Part shown: positions 33,326 through 38,952 of the stretch, piece by piece
How positions within the stretch are numbered: the stretch's first letter is position 1
Layout: every line of letters starts with the position of its first letter
Source: Nanobdellota archaeon
Lineage (GTDB): Archaea; Nanobdellota; Nanobdellia; Woesearchaeales; GCA-2686295
Length of the DNA stretch: 38,952 nucleotides
Assembly (NCBI GenBank): GCA_018819065.1
Contig: JAHJQL010000083.1
Coordinates: 1 to 38,952, forward strand
Reading direction: 5' to 3'
The notes under the pieces: generated by a model
What the model saw: the letters and a program-made list of their open reading frames with translations, nothing else
The model's database searches: none
Told to the model about the DNA's origin: nothing
Position numbers and translations under genes: made by a program

Positions 33326-34339
33326 ATGGAGCAGGTTAGCAAGAAAAAAGTTCACGAAAACAAAAATATTGATAAGGAAATCAAGGAATTAAACGAGAAG
33401 ATAAACAAGACAAAAGGTGAGATGAGAAAGGTATTGATAGGGCAAGAAGACATACTAATTTCTATGTTTGAAGCACTCCTTGCAAACGGACACGTGCTAG
33501 TTGAAGGAATACCAGGAACAGGCAAGACACTATTAGTCAGGACGCTCTCACAAGTATCAGGCAGCATGTTCTCAAGAATACAATTCACACCAGACCTATT
33601 GCCAACAGACATCTTAGGAATAACAACTTATGAAGAAGGCAAAGGCTTTTACACAGTCAAAGGACCAATATTTGCAAACTTCGTTCTGGCAGACGAGATA
33701 AACAGGTCGCCGCCAAAAGTACAATCAGCACTCTTAGAAGGTATGCAGGAGCGACAGGTAACAATTGGAAAAGAGACTTTTAAACTGCCAAATCCATTCA
33801 TAGTGATGGCAACACAAAACCCACTAGAACAACTAGGAACATACAAGCTTCCAGAAGCACAAGTGGACAGATTCTTATATAAACTAATAATTGGATATCC
33901 TACAGCAGAAGAAGAAATCAAGATAATCAACACGAATATCACCACGAGAAAATTTGAGGATTTTGGGATTCTGCCAATCCTCTCACCAACAGACATAACA
34001 AACGCTCAAGAACTAGTAAAAAGAATATACTGCGATGAGAAGATACAGCAATACATAATAAGAATAGTTGAAGCCACTAGAAACTATAAGAAGTACAACA
34101 TTGAAAAAGGAAAATTCATAGAGTACGGAGCATCACCAAGGTCAAGCATAAGCTTGTTTATATCTGCAAAAGCCCACGCAGTAATAAAAGGAAGATCATA
34201 CGTAACACAACAAGATGTAAAAGATATTGCACGCCACGTCTTAAGACACAGAATACTAATAAACTTTGAAGGAGAAGCAGAAAACATTTCATCAGATGAT
34301 ATCATAACTGAAATAATTAACAAAGTGCCCGTTCTTTAA
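33326..34339 (+). CDS. MoxR-family AAA+ ATPase
   Basis: 337 residues, the usual MoxR length plus a ~25-residue N-terminal coil. Walker A is GIPGTGKT (61-68). The 'FTPDLLPTDILG' loop (87-98) is typical of MoxR. Walker B and the following helix read VLADEINRSPPKVQSALLEGMQERQVTIG. Sensor 1 is VMATQNP. A C-terminal lid domain has the 'GASPRSSISL' sensor-2 region. MoxR ATPases act as chaperones for partner proteins carrying VWA/MIDAS domains. Such partners are encoded directly downstream, and the next gene begins 1 nt after this stop. Confidence 0.95.
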   Translation: MEQVSKKKVHENKNIDKEIKELNEKINKTKGEMRKVLIGQEDILISMFEALLANGHVLVEGIPGTGKTLLVRTLSQVSGSMFSRIQFTPDLLPTDILGITTYEEGKGFYTVKGPIFANFVLADEINRSPPKVQSALLEGMQERQVTIGKETFKLPNPFIVMATQNPLEQLGTYKLPEAQVDRFLYKLIIGYPTAEEEIKIINTNITTRKFEDFGILPILSPTDITNAQELVKRIYCDEKIQQYIIRIVEATRNYKKYNIEKGKFIEYGASPRSSISLFISAKAHAVIKGRSYVTQQDVKDIARHVLRHRILINFEGEAENISSDDIITEIINKVPVL

Positions 34340-34340
34340 A

Positions 34341-35249
34341 ATGGCCATAAAAGAGCTACAACTAGACCTTCTAGCCAAGATAAAAAGACCTGAGTTTCAG
34401 GTGAGAAGAAAAATGCTTAGTAAAATATTAGAAGGAGAACTAGCCGCGACGACTAAAGGTCAAGGGATAGAATTTACTGGCTTTAGAAATTATTACTATG
34501 GTGATGATGCAAGCGCGATAGATTGGCCTGCGAGCCTGAGGTCAAAGGATATACTCATAAGAGAATTTGAAGAATACAGAAACTTTCAAATATTCATACT
34601 CTTAGATGTCAGCAACAGCATGCTGTTCTCATCAACAGACAGATTAAAATGTGAATACGCTGCAGAATTAGTGTTCTCAATAGTTTATTCAATAGTAAAC
34701 ACTGGAAATAAAGTGGGATTATCACTATTCACTGATAAGCTAGTAACAAAGCAGATACCAAACAACGGCACAAAGAATTACTTCAGAATACTACAAGACT
34801 TAACAAACCCTAAAAACTATGGTGGACAGTTTGATATAAAAAAACCACTTATGCAAAGCAGAGCACTCTTATCTGACAAGAGCCTGGTTATAATCGTATC
34901 TGACTTTCTCGGATTAAAAGAAGGATGGAACAATTACATTAGGATGATGACACAACAATTTGACGTTTTAGGAATAATGATTAGAGATCCTCGAGATGAG
35001 GAAATGCCACGAGACGCTGGTCAATTCCTGCTAGAAGACCCTTATTCTGGCGAAAAGCTTCAGATAGACACGAAAGATTATTATATGATTTATAAAAAAA
35101 TGAATGAAGAGGAAGAAGAAAAAATAAGAAAAGGATTTATGAGTTCAAAAGCAGGCTTTGTATCAATAAAAACTGATCAAGACTTCCTACTGCCTTTGAT
35201 GAAATATGTAAAAATCAGAGCGAAAATGCTTGCAAAAAGACAACAATAA
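34341..35249 (+). CDS. DUF58 domain protein
   Basis: 302 residues. The N-terminal DUF58 signature is IEFTGFRNYYYGDDASAIDWPASLRSKDILIREFEEYR, followed by a von Willebrand A-like core with LLDVSNSM (88-95). It thus retains the DxSxS metal-binding motif (Asp89, Ser91, Ser93). GNKVGLSLFTDKL and VIIVSDFLGL continue the fold. No membrane segments are seen. This is the standard partner of MoxR in the conserved MoxR-DUF58-VWA operon. The product probably binds the ATPase and client proteins in the cytoplasm. Confidence 0.92.
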   Translation: MAIKELQLDLLAKIKRPEFQVRRKMLSKILEGELAATTKGQGIEFTGFRNYYYGDDASAIDWPASLRSKDILIREFEEYRNFQIFILLDVSNSMLFSSTDRLKCEYAAELVFSIVYSIVNTGNKVGLSLFTDKLVTKQIPNNGTKNYFRILQDLTNPKNYGGQFDIKKPLMQSRALLSDKSLVIIVSDFLGLKEGWNNYIRMMTQQFDVLGIMIRDPRDEEMPRDAGQFLLEDPYSGEKLQIDTKDYYMIYKKMNEEEEEKIRKGFMSSKAGFVSIKTDQDFLLPLMKYVKIRAKMLAKRQQ

Positions 35250-35261
35250 AAAGGTGAGCTA

Positions 35262-36224
35262 TTGACTGAAATAACATTTAACCACCCATTGTACCTTTGG
35301 CTACTCCTAAGCATCCCAGTAGTTGTCATCAGCCACTTCTACCTATTAAGATATTCAAAAAAGAAAGCGATGAAATTCGCCAATTTTGAAACAATAAAGA
35401 GAGTTACAGGAAAGAGTCTGCTGACAAAAAACCTTACAGTATTAACAATAAGAATTTTCATACTATTATTTGTAATACTTGCAGTTTCAGGAAGCGTTCT
35501 TTGGTATGAAGGGAAAACCAACAACCACAACTTCATCATAGCAATAGACACAAGCGCATCAATGCTAACAAAAGATATTCACCCTAACAGACTAGAAGCT
35601 GCAAAAGAATACGCAACGAGATTTTTGACCTCTCTAAAAACAGATGCAAAAGTAGGGCTAATAACATTTTCAGCTGTAACATTTGTAAATCAAGTGCCAA
35701 CAACAAACAAGAATGACATAAAAAAAGCAATACAAGAAATAAAGGTTGCAGAGGCAGGAGGAACAGACATTCCAGGCGCCATAATCACAGGAACAAACCT
35801 GCTAGCAACATCTGACAAAGGAAAAACAATCATCCTATTAAGCGATGGCAGCAGCACTATTGGAACGTTCTTAGAAGACTCAATAAGACAAGCAGTAGAA
35901 TACGCCCAAAACGACCACGTAATAATACACACCATAGGAACAGGTACAAAAAAAGAAAACCCTATAGGATACCTACCAGAATATTATAACGTAACAAGTG
36001 TGTACAACGAACAAGCACTCCAAGATATTAGTAATAAAACAGGTGGAACGTACTTTCCAGGAGCAGCAGCACAACAAATAGATGATGCGTTCAAAACAAT
36101 ATCAGAGGATGCAGACAAAGCATACCTAAACATCAATCTTAGCCCTTGGCTAATGATAATCGCAGTTATTTTGCTATTCATCGAGTGGGGCTTGATAAAC
36201 ACCAGATTTAGGAAGATACCATGA
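35262..36224 (+). CDS. BatA/BatB-like membrane VWA protein
   Basis: 320 residues from TTG 35262, with AGGTGA at 35252-35257 a few nt upstream. It has an N-terminal 'aerotolerance' type membrane start (HPLYLWLLLSIPVVVISHFYL), a second TM helix (about 59-80), and a VWA domain with the full MIDAS motif IAIDTSASM (Asp96, Ser98, Ser100) and GGTDIPGAI. A C-terminal TM helix (about 297-312) closes the chain. This topology is that of BatA/BatB proteins, which work with MoxR and DUF58 partners in envelope assembly or stress functions. Here, next to a block of surface-protein genes, envelope assembly is the more attractive idea (inference). Confidence 0.92.
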   Translation: MTEITFNHPLYLWLLLSIPVVVISHFYLLRYSKKKAMKFANFETIKRVTGKSLLTKNLTVLTIRIFILLFVILAVSGSVLWYEGKTNNHNFIIAIDTSASMLTKDIHPNRLEAAKEYATRFLTSLKTDAKVGLITFSAVTFVNQVPTTNKNDIKKAIQEIKVAEAGGTDIPGAIITGTNLLATSDKGKTIILLSDGSSTIGTFLEDSIRQAVEYAQNDHVIIHTIGTGTKKENPIGYLPEYYNVTSVYNEQALQDISNKTGGTYFPGAAAQQIDDAFKTISEDADKAYLNINLSPWLMIIAVILLFIEWGLINTRFRKIP

Positions 36225-36640
36225 TAATAACAAAGATAGTGATAAGCATAATAATAGCCTTTGTTATATCACAAACAATCAAATCAATAGATAATTATAG
36301 AAGAACAGGTAAATTGGACTTAATATCATTCTTCCTACAAAACGGCGGCATGCCATCATCACACACCGCAACAAGCGTCGCCCTAAGCATAAGCATACTG
36401 ATAGAAACAGGTTTTTCTTACTTCTTCATTATATGCGCATTGTTTACAGCAATAGTCGTAAACGACTCTATGAAAGTAAGGCTAGAGACTGGAGAAGAAG
36501 CCAAAGTATTAAACATAATTATAGAAAAAGAGAAGATACTCCACAAAAAACTAACAGAGAGGGTTGGACACACACCACAAGAAGTGCTAGTTGGAGTGAT
36601 TGTTGGAGTTACAAGTTCTTTTATTGTTTATATACTTTGA
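36221..36640 (+). CDS. DUF212 / divergent PAP2-family membrane protein
   Basis: 139 residues, start overlapping the VWA stop by 4 nt (ATGA). Landmarks of the divergent PAP2 (acid-phosphatase-like) family: GGMPSSHTATSVAL (43-56), NDSMKVRLETGEEA (in place of the more usual YDAxGVRRxxGxxA) and GHTPQEVLVGVIVG near the C-terminus. Three to four TM helices are present. The family is thought to act on lipid-phosphate or related substrates, but most members are uncharacterised. Co-translation with the VWA gene suggests membership of the same operon. Confidence 0.88.
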   Translation: MIITKIVISIIIAFVISQTIKSIDNYRRTGKLDLISFFLQNGGMPSSHTATSVALSISILIETGFSYFFIICALFTAIVVNDSMKVRLETGEEAKVLNIIIEKEKILHKKLTERVGHTPQEVLVGVIVGVTSSFIVYIL

Positions 36641-36705
36641 ACTAGATGTGATTCACTCGCACAAGACATTCACAAGTAAAGTACTTAAATTTTTTATAAA
36701 TAAAC

Positions 36706-36891
36706 ATGATTCTAAAAGAATTCGGATTTCGAACTTCTATTTGGACAGTTAATAAACACAAAACAAAGTGGAATGAAGCATTAAGATTAACTATTAATGG
36801 ATTCAAAATGATGGAAAAATGGAACAAAGAGATTGGTTTTAGCAACCCAAAGAATATAAACAAATTAAAAAAATTAAAAATATTGGAGTAA
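36706..36891 (+). CDS. Small protein, possible remnant of a LAGLIDADG homing endonuclease
   Basis: 61 residues, basic. The second half (RLTINGFKMMEKWNKEIGFSNPKNINKL in outline) resembles the C-terminal strand-helix of LAGLIDADG endonucleases, where 'I-x-G...F...I-G-F-x-N-x-x-K...L' recurs. The LAGLIDADG catalytic helix itself is absent, so it could not cut DNA alone. ACTTAAAT at 36683-36690 could be its TATA box. It lies 143 bp before a tRNA-like gene with an intron-sized insert, a usual home for such endonucleases. Family assignment by eye only. An unrelated small protein is possible. Confidence 0.42.
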   Translation: MILKEFGFRTSIWTVNKHKTKWNEALRLTINGFKMMEKWNKEIGFSNPKNINKLKKLKILE

Positions 36892-37034
36892 GATTTTTAA
36901 ATAAACACTAGTTTTTATGATGAAACTATGCCTCAGCAAACAAAATCACGAAAATTTTCGGGTATCAGTAAAACATTATTTCGCCTTCAAAACAAAAATG
37001 TAAACCTTTTTGGAATGTAGGCTCACTATCGTTT

Positions 37035-37136
37035 GCCTCCGTAGCATAGTAGCTATTGCGGCAGCATTTTAATGTCGAAACTTGTAGCTATATGCAAGCA
37101 ATCTGCAGGTCGAGGGTGCAACTCCCTTCGGAGGCT
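37035..37136 (+). tRNA. tRNA-like gene with ~29-nt insert in the anticodon loop; isotype unresolved
   Basis: GCCTCCG (37035-37041) pairs perfectly with CGGAGGC (37129-37135) as the acceptor stem. TAGCATAGTAGC (37042-37053) matches box A except that G19 is C. GAGGG-TGCAACT-CCCTT (37112-37128) is the T arm, matching box B except that T55 is G. D stem: GCA/TGC. The anticodon stem is GCAG/CTGC plus a C-T mismatch. With canonical numbering, the loop reads ATTTTA, an insert of about 29 nt (37072-37100), then A, giving a ~73-nt mature RNA with anticodon TTT and U73. The insert sits at the usual archaeal intron position 37/38. I could not draw a clean bulge-helix-bulge, and U73 does not suit lysine. 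It may be a degenerate tRNA. Confidence 0.55.
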
Positions 37137-37153
37137 TATTTTCTACTCAAAAG

Positions 37154-37172
37154 ATTTAAAAACGTATAAAAG
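37154..37172 (+). promoter_or_regulatory. Candidate TATA boxes of the 95-aa gene
   Basis: ATTTAAAA (37154-37161) and TATAAAAG (37165-37172) lie 20-31 nt before the ATG at 37188, so transcription would start close to the start codon. Confidence 0.4.
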
Positions 37173-37187
37173 AGTTATCTTGCAATA

Positions 37188-37475
37188 ATGAGAGAAGACT
37201 TCCTGCCAGCAATATTATTTATTATTGGAGTAATTCTTTTTCTAACCATTAAGTTTAGTTCTTCAGATTTAGAGCTTGGAGATATCACTGGAAGAATTAT
37301 TATGCAGCCTCAAAAAGATGTTGAAAAAGTAATAATTTCTGAGAGCTCAAATTCAGATGACACATCAAAAGGGTTAAGGACGTGCTGTAGCATAATTGAT
37401 GAAGAAAGAGGAATAGAGAAGACTTGCTACGCTGTTGGAAAGTTTGATTGCAAACGCTGCAGTAAAGTTTGCTGA
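37188..37475 (+). CDS. Small Cys-rich signal-anchored membrane protein
   Basis: 95 residues: a TM helix (7-22), then SSDLELGDITGRIIMQPQKD, a polar linker, and a C-terminal domain with seven cysteines (TCCSI, KTCYAVGKFDCKRCSKVC). It shares the post-membrane 'TG-R-[AVI]-[IV]' phrase with several other surface proteins of this window. The cysteines may form disulfides outside the cell or bind a metal. No function can be assigned. Confidence 0.62.
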   Translation: MREDFLPAILFIIGVILFLTIKFSSSDLELGDITGRIIMQPQKDVEKVIISESSNSDDTSKGLRTCCSIIDEERGIEKTCYAVGKFDCKRCSKVC

Positions 37476-37488
37476 CAGCAAAGAAGTG

Positions 37489-37535
37489 TATCGGCTTCGA
37501 TATATCGGAATCGATATATTTAATATTTAAATATT
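37489..37535 (+). promoter_or_regulatory. Double palindromic operator and TATA box of the PadR operon
   Basis: Two dyads are fused head to tail: TATCG-GCTT-CGATA (37489-37502) and TATATCG-GAAT-CGATATA (37501-37518). Their junction CGATATATCG is itself a palindrome. Immediately downstream, AATATTTAAATATT (37522-37535) contains the TATA box, about 28 nt before ATG 37558. The arrangement fits binding of two dimers of the downstream PadR regulator. Confidence 0.6.
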
Positions 37536-37557
37536 AAATATTATTATCTAAAAAAAA

Positions 37558-38061
37558 ATGATGAGAGGATATCTTAGAATAATCACACTTAAAGCAATGC
37601 AAGAAGGCCCAAAAACAGGCTATGATATAATAAAATATATTGGAGAAAAAACCAGCAAAAAACCAAGCTACGGGTCAATATACCCCCTTTTAGAACAACT
37701 TAAAAAAGAGGGATTAATAGAAGCAAAAGAAGAAAAAAGAAGAAAGATACACAGCCTGACAAAAAAAGGAAGAGAAGAAATAAAACACTTAACAAACCAA
37801 AAAAACGAGCTATTAGAAAAACTCGAAGAAGGAATATGCATATTTGCAACGATAGCAGATACTAAAAGTGTAAAACTCGAGCTTGAATTCATAAAAAAGA
37901 TGAAAAGAGAAGAGTTAACATCAATGGATTTGATGCCTGAGATGGACGACCTCAAAAAAACCATACTTGAACTCGTACTCAAAAACCCTAACAAAACACA
38001 AAAAAAAGAAATAATTAAAATAATCAAAAGAACAACTAAAGAATTAGAAGCCGTCAAATGA
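37558..38061 (+). CDS. PadR-family transcriptional regulator
   Basis: 167 residues; ATGATG makes 37561 an alternative start. The winged-helix signature of PadR is clear: LRIITLKAMQEGPKTGYDIIKYI, then KPSYGSIYPLLEQLKKEGLI, then a wing EAKEEKRRKIHSLTKKGREEI. A charged helical C-terminal part (about 80-167) should provide dimerisation. PadR proteins often repress adjacent efflux genes and control themselves. Here the gene overlaps an ABC-transporter ATPase gene by 4 nt, and two palindromes stand before its TATA box. Confidence 0.9.
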   Translation: MMRGYLRIITLKAMQEGPKTGYDIIKYIGEKTSKKPSYGSIYPLLEQLKKEGLIEAKEEKRRKIHSLTKKGREEIKHLTNQKNELLEKLEEGICIFATIADTKSVKLELEFIKKMKREELTSMDLMPEMDDLKKTILELVLKNPNKTQKKEIIKIIKRTTKELEAVK

Positions 38062-38768
38062 AAAAAGAAAAGAACAAAGAAAAAGAAGAAATCATAATAG
38101 AACTCAAAGATGTGTGGAAGACCTACAACATGGGAGAAGTACAAGTTCACGCACTGAGAGGAATAAACCTTAAAGTTAGAAAAGGAGAATTCCTAGCAAT
38201 AATGGGCCCCTCTGGAAGTGGAAAAAGCACAGCGATGAACATGATAGGCTGTCTAGACATTCCAACAAAAGGAGACATATACCTATCAAGAAAGAACATC
38301 GCACACCTAGAAGAATCAGACCTTGCACAGATAAGAGGGAAGAAAATAGGTTTTATATTCCAAAAATTTAACTTGCTAAACACACTCACAGCAAAAGAGA
38401 ATATCATGCTGCCAATGAGATTTCAAGACACCCCGAGGGGAGAAATAGAGAAAAAAGCTGAAGAATTACTAACAATGGTTGATTTAGGAGACCGAATGAA
38501 CCACCAAGCAAACGAGATGAGTGGAGGACAACAGCAAAGAGTTGCAATAGCAAGGTCACTTGCAAACGACCCAGAAGTAGTGCTAGCCGACGAGCCAACA
38601 GGAAACCTTGACAGCACCACAGGAGAGAAAGTCTTAGACTTCTTAAAAAAACTCCACAGCGAAAAAGGAACGACTGTTGTAATGGTCACACATGACAAAA
38701 GAGTTGCAGAGCAAGCAGACAGGATAGAATACTTAATGGATGGTCAAATAACAAAAATTCGACGATAG
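38058..38768 (+). CDS. MacB/LolD-type ABC transporter ATP-binding protein
   Basis: 236 residues with every expected motif: Walker A GPSGSGKST, Q-loop FIFQKFNLL, signature MSGGQQQRVAIARSLA, Walker B VVLADEPTGNLD and H-loop MVTHDK. Length and the 'ADEPTGNLDS' and 'FNLLNTLTAKENIMLPM' phrases place it in the MacB/LolD/FtsE-like subfamily, which drives membrane extrusion of peptides, lipoproteins or drugs with a separate permease. No permease is seen in the remaining 184 bp; it may follow beyond the window. The last codons (KIRR and stop) lie inside the inverted repeat 38753-38830, so the native C-terminus may have been altered by that element. Confidence 0.93.
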   Translation: MKKEKNKEKEEIIIELKDVWKTYNMGEVQVHALRGINLKVRKGEFLAIMGPSGSGKSTAMNMIGCLDIPTKGDIYLSRKNIAHLEESDLAQIRGKKIGFIFQKFNLLNTLTAKENIMLPMRFQDTPRGEIEKKAEELLTMVDLGDRMNHQANEMSGGQQQRVAIARSLANDPEVVLADEPTGNLDSTTGEKVLDFLKKLHSEKGTTVVMVTHDKRVAEQADRIEYLMDGQITKIRR

Positions 38769-38830
38769 TCGGCTATCCCCGACCTAAAGGTCAGGGTATT
38801 ACGCTCGACTATCTTAAAAGTCGAATTTTT
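38753..38830. repeat. Nested inverted-repeat element 1
   Basis: AAAAATTCGAC (38753-38763) pairs with GTCGAATTTTT (38820-38830). Inside it GATAGTCG (38764-38771) pairs with CGACTATC (38806-38813). Inside that, CCC(C)GACC-TAAA-GGTC(A)GGG forms a hairpin (38777-38796). The T-rich right end could stop transcription of the ABC gene, but the multilayered structure is more elaborate than a simple terminator. It includes the ABC gene's stop codon (38766-38768). Confidence 0.75.
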
Positions 38831-38833
38831 GGG

Positions 38834-38950
38834 ATTAAAAATCTCAACCTGAAGGTCGGGGTACAGAGAAATGGAACATTTCTAGTACCAGAAATCACAA
38901 ATGATTTCTGAGTATTAAACCCCAACAAAATCTCTGTTGAGATTTTTAAT
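38834..38950. repeat. Nested inverted-repeat element 2
   Basis: A perfect 15-bp terminal repeat (38834-38848 with 38936-38950) encloses ACAGAGA/TCTCTGT (38863-38869 with 38931-38937), GGTAC/GTACC (38860-38864 with 38885-38889), AGAAATG-GAA-CATTTCT (38867-38883) and CAGAAATCA-CAAA-TGATTTCTG (38889-38910). Several of these are mutually exclusive pairings. The stretch ACCTGAAGGTCGGGGTA (38848-38863 region) closely matches ACCTAAAGGTCAGGGTA of element 1, so the two are related. Confidence 0.75.
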
Positions 38951-38952
38951 AA

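Noticed and set aside
36917-37020. Short plus-strand frames after a TATA-like TTTTTAAATA (36894-36903), for example a 30-codon basic peptide from ATG 36928 to TAG 37020.
   Set aside because: Too short, two competing frames, no recognisable motif. The TATA element may instead serve the tRNA-like region.
37035-37136. Selenocysteine or type II (long variable arm) tRNA reading of the tRNA-like gene.
   Set aside because: The acceptor stem stops at 7 bp, the variable loop reads as a standard 5 nt, and the extra bases fall in the anticodon loop. An intron explains the length better.

Overview
The window is AT-rich and looks archaeal, most likely from a DPANN lineage of the Woesearchaeota/Pacearchaeota type. 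This is an inference. Supporting signs are TATA boxes about 25-30 nt before start codons with almost no leader, GGTGA/GAGGT-type ribosome binding sites, 4-nt ATGA gene overlaps, N-glycosylation-sequon-rich surface proteins with membrane anchors, ribbon-helix-helix mini-proteins, a MoxR/DUF58/VWA cassette, and a tRNA-like gene with an intron-sized insert in its anticodon loop.

Left third (1-14.5 kb): after the first codons of a leftward gene and a secreted protein comes an island of radical SAM enzymes. One cobalamin-type enzyme points left. Divergently there are a 150-residue protein, a radical SAM/SPASM enzyme, two B12-type radical SAM enzymes, a radical SAM/SPASM-glycosyltransferase-9 fusion and a further B12-type radical SAM protein. 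A GT-C membrane glycosyltransferase follows. Two accessory domains are shared among members. A Cys-rich tail (LPPCIFD...CFEC...RGxC) ends two of the enzymes. A beta-rich IRTExxTAVG domain exists both free (150 aa) and fused (572 aa). I do not recognise the pathway. The glycosyltransferases suggest synthesis or modification of a surface glycan or glycosylated peptide. This is the best candidate here for an undescribed system.

Middle (14.5-33.2 kb): a cell-surface block. A small duplicated-HTH gene lacking a canonical start codon sits behind two near-identical palindromes and overlaps a 2282-residue surface protein. That protein has a cytoplasmic coiled coil, one TM segment, 13/14-residue sequon repeats, and a carbohydrate-binding module nested in a LamG domain written in different codon usage. 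Then come related Ig-like membrane proteins, two pilin-sized proteins, a thrombospondin-like membrane protein, two overlapping ribbon-helix-helix genes leading into a 1315-residue surface protein, and a leftward soluble paralogue of the thrombospondin-like protein's cytoplasmic tail.

Right end (33.3-39 kb): a MoxR ATPase-DUF58-VWA-DUF212 operon, a possible homing-endonuclease remnant beside an odd tRNA-like gene, a small Cys-rich membrane protein, and a PadR regulator-MacB-type ABC ATPase operon behind a double palindrome. The window closes with two elaborate nested inverted-repeat elements, the first of which encodes the ABC gene's last residues.

All calls come from reading the sequence. 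No database search was run.
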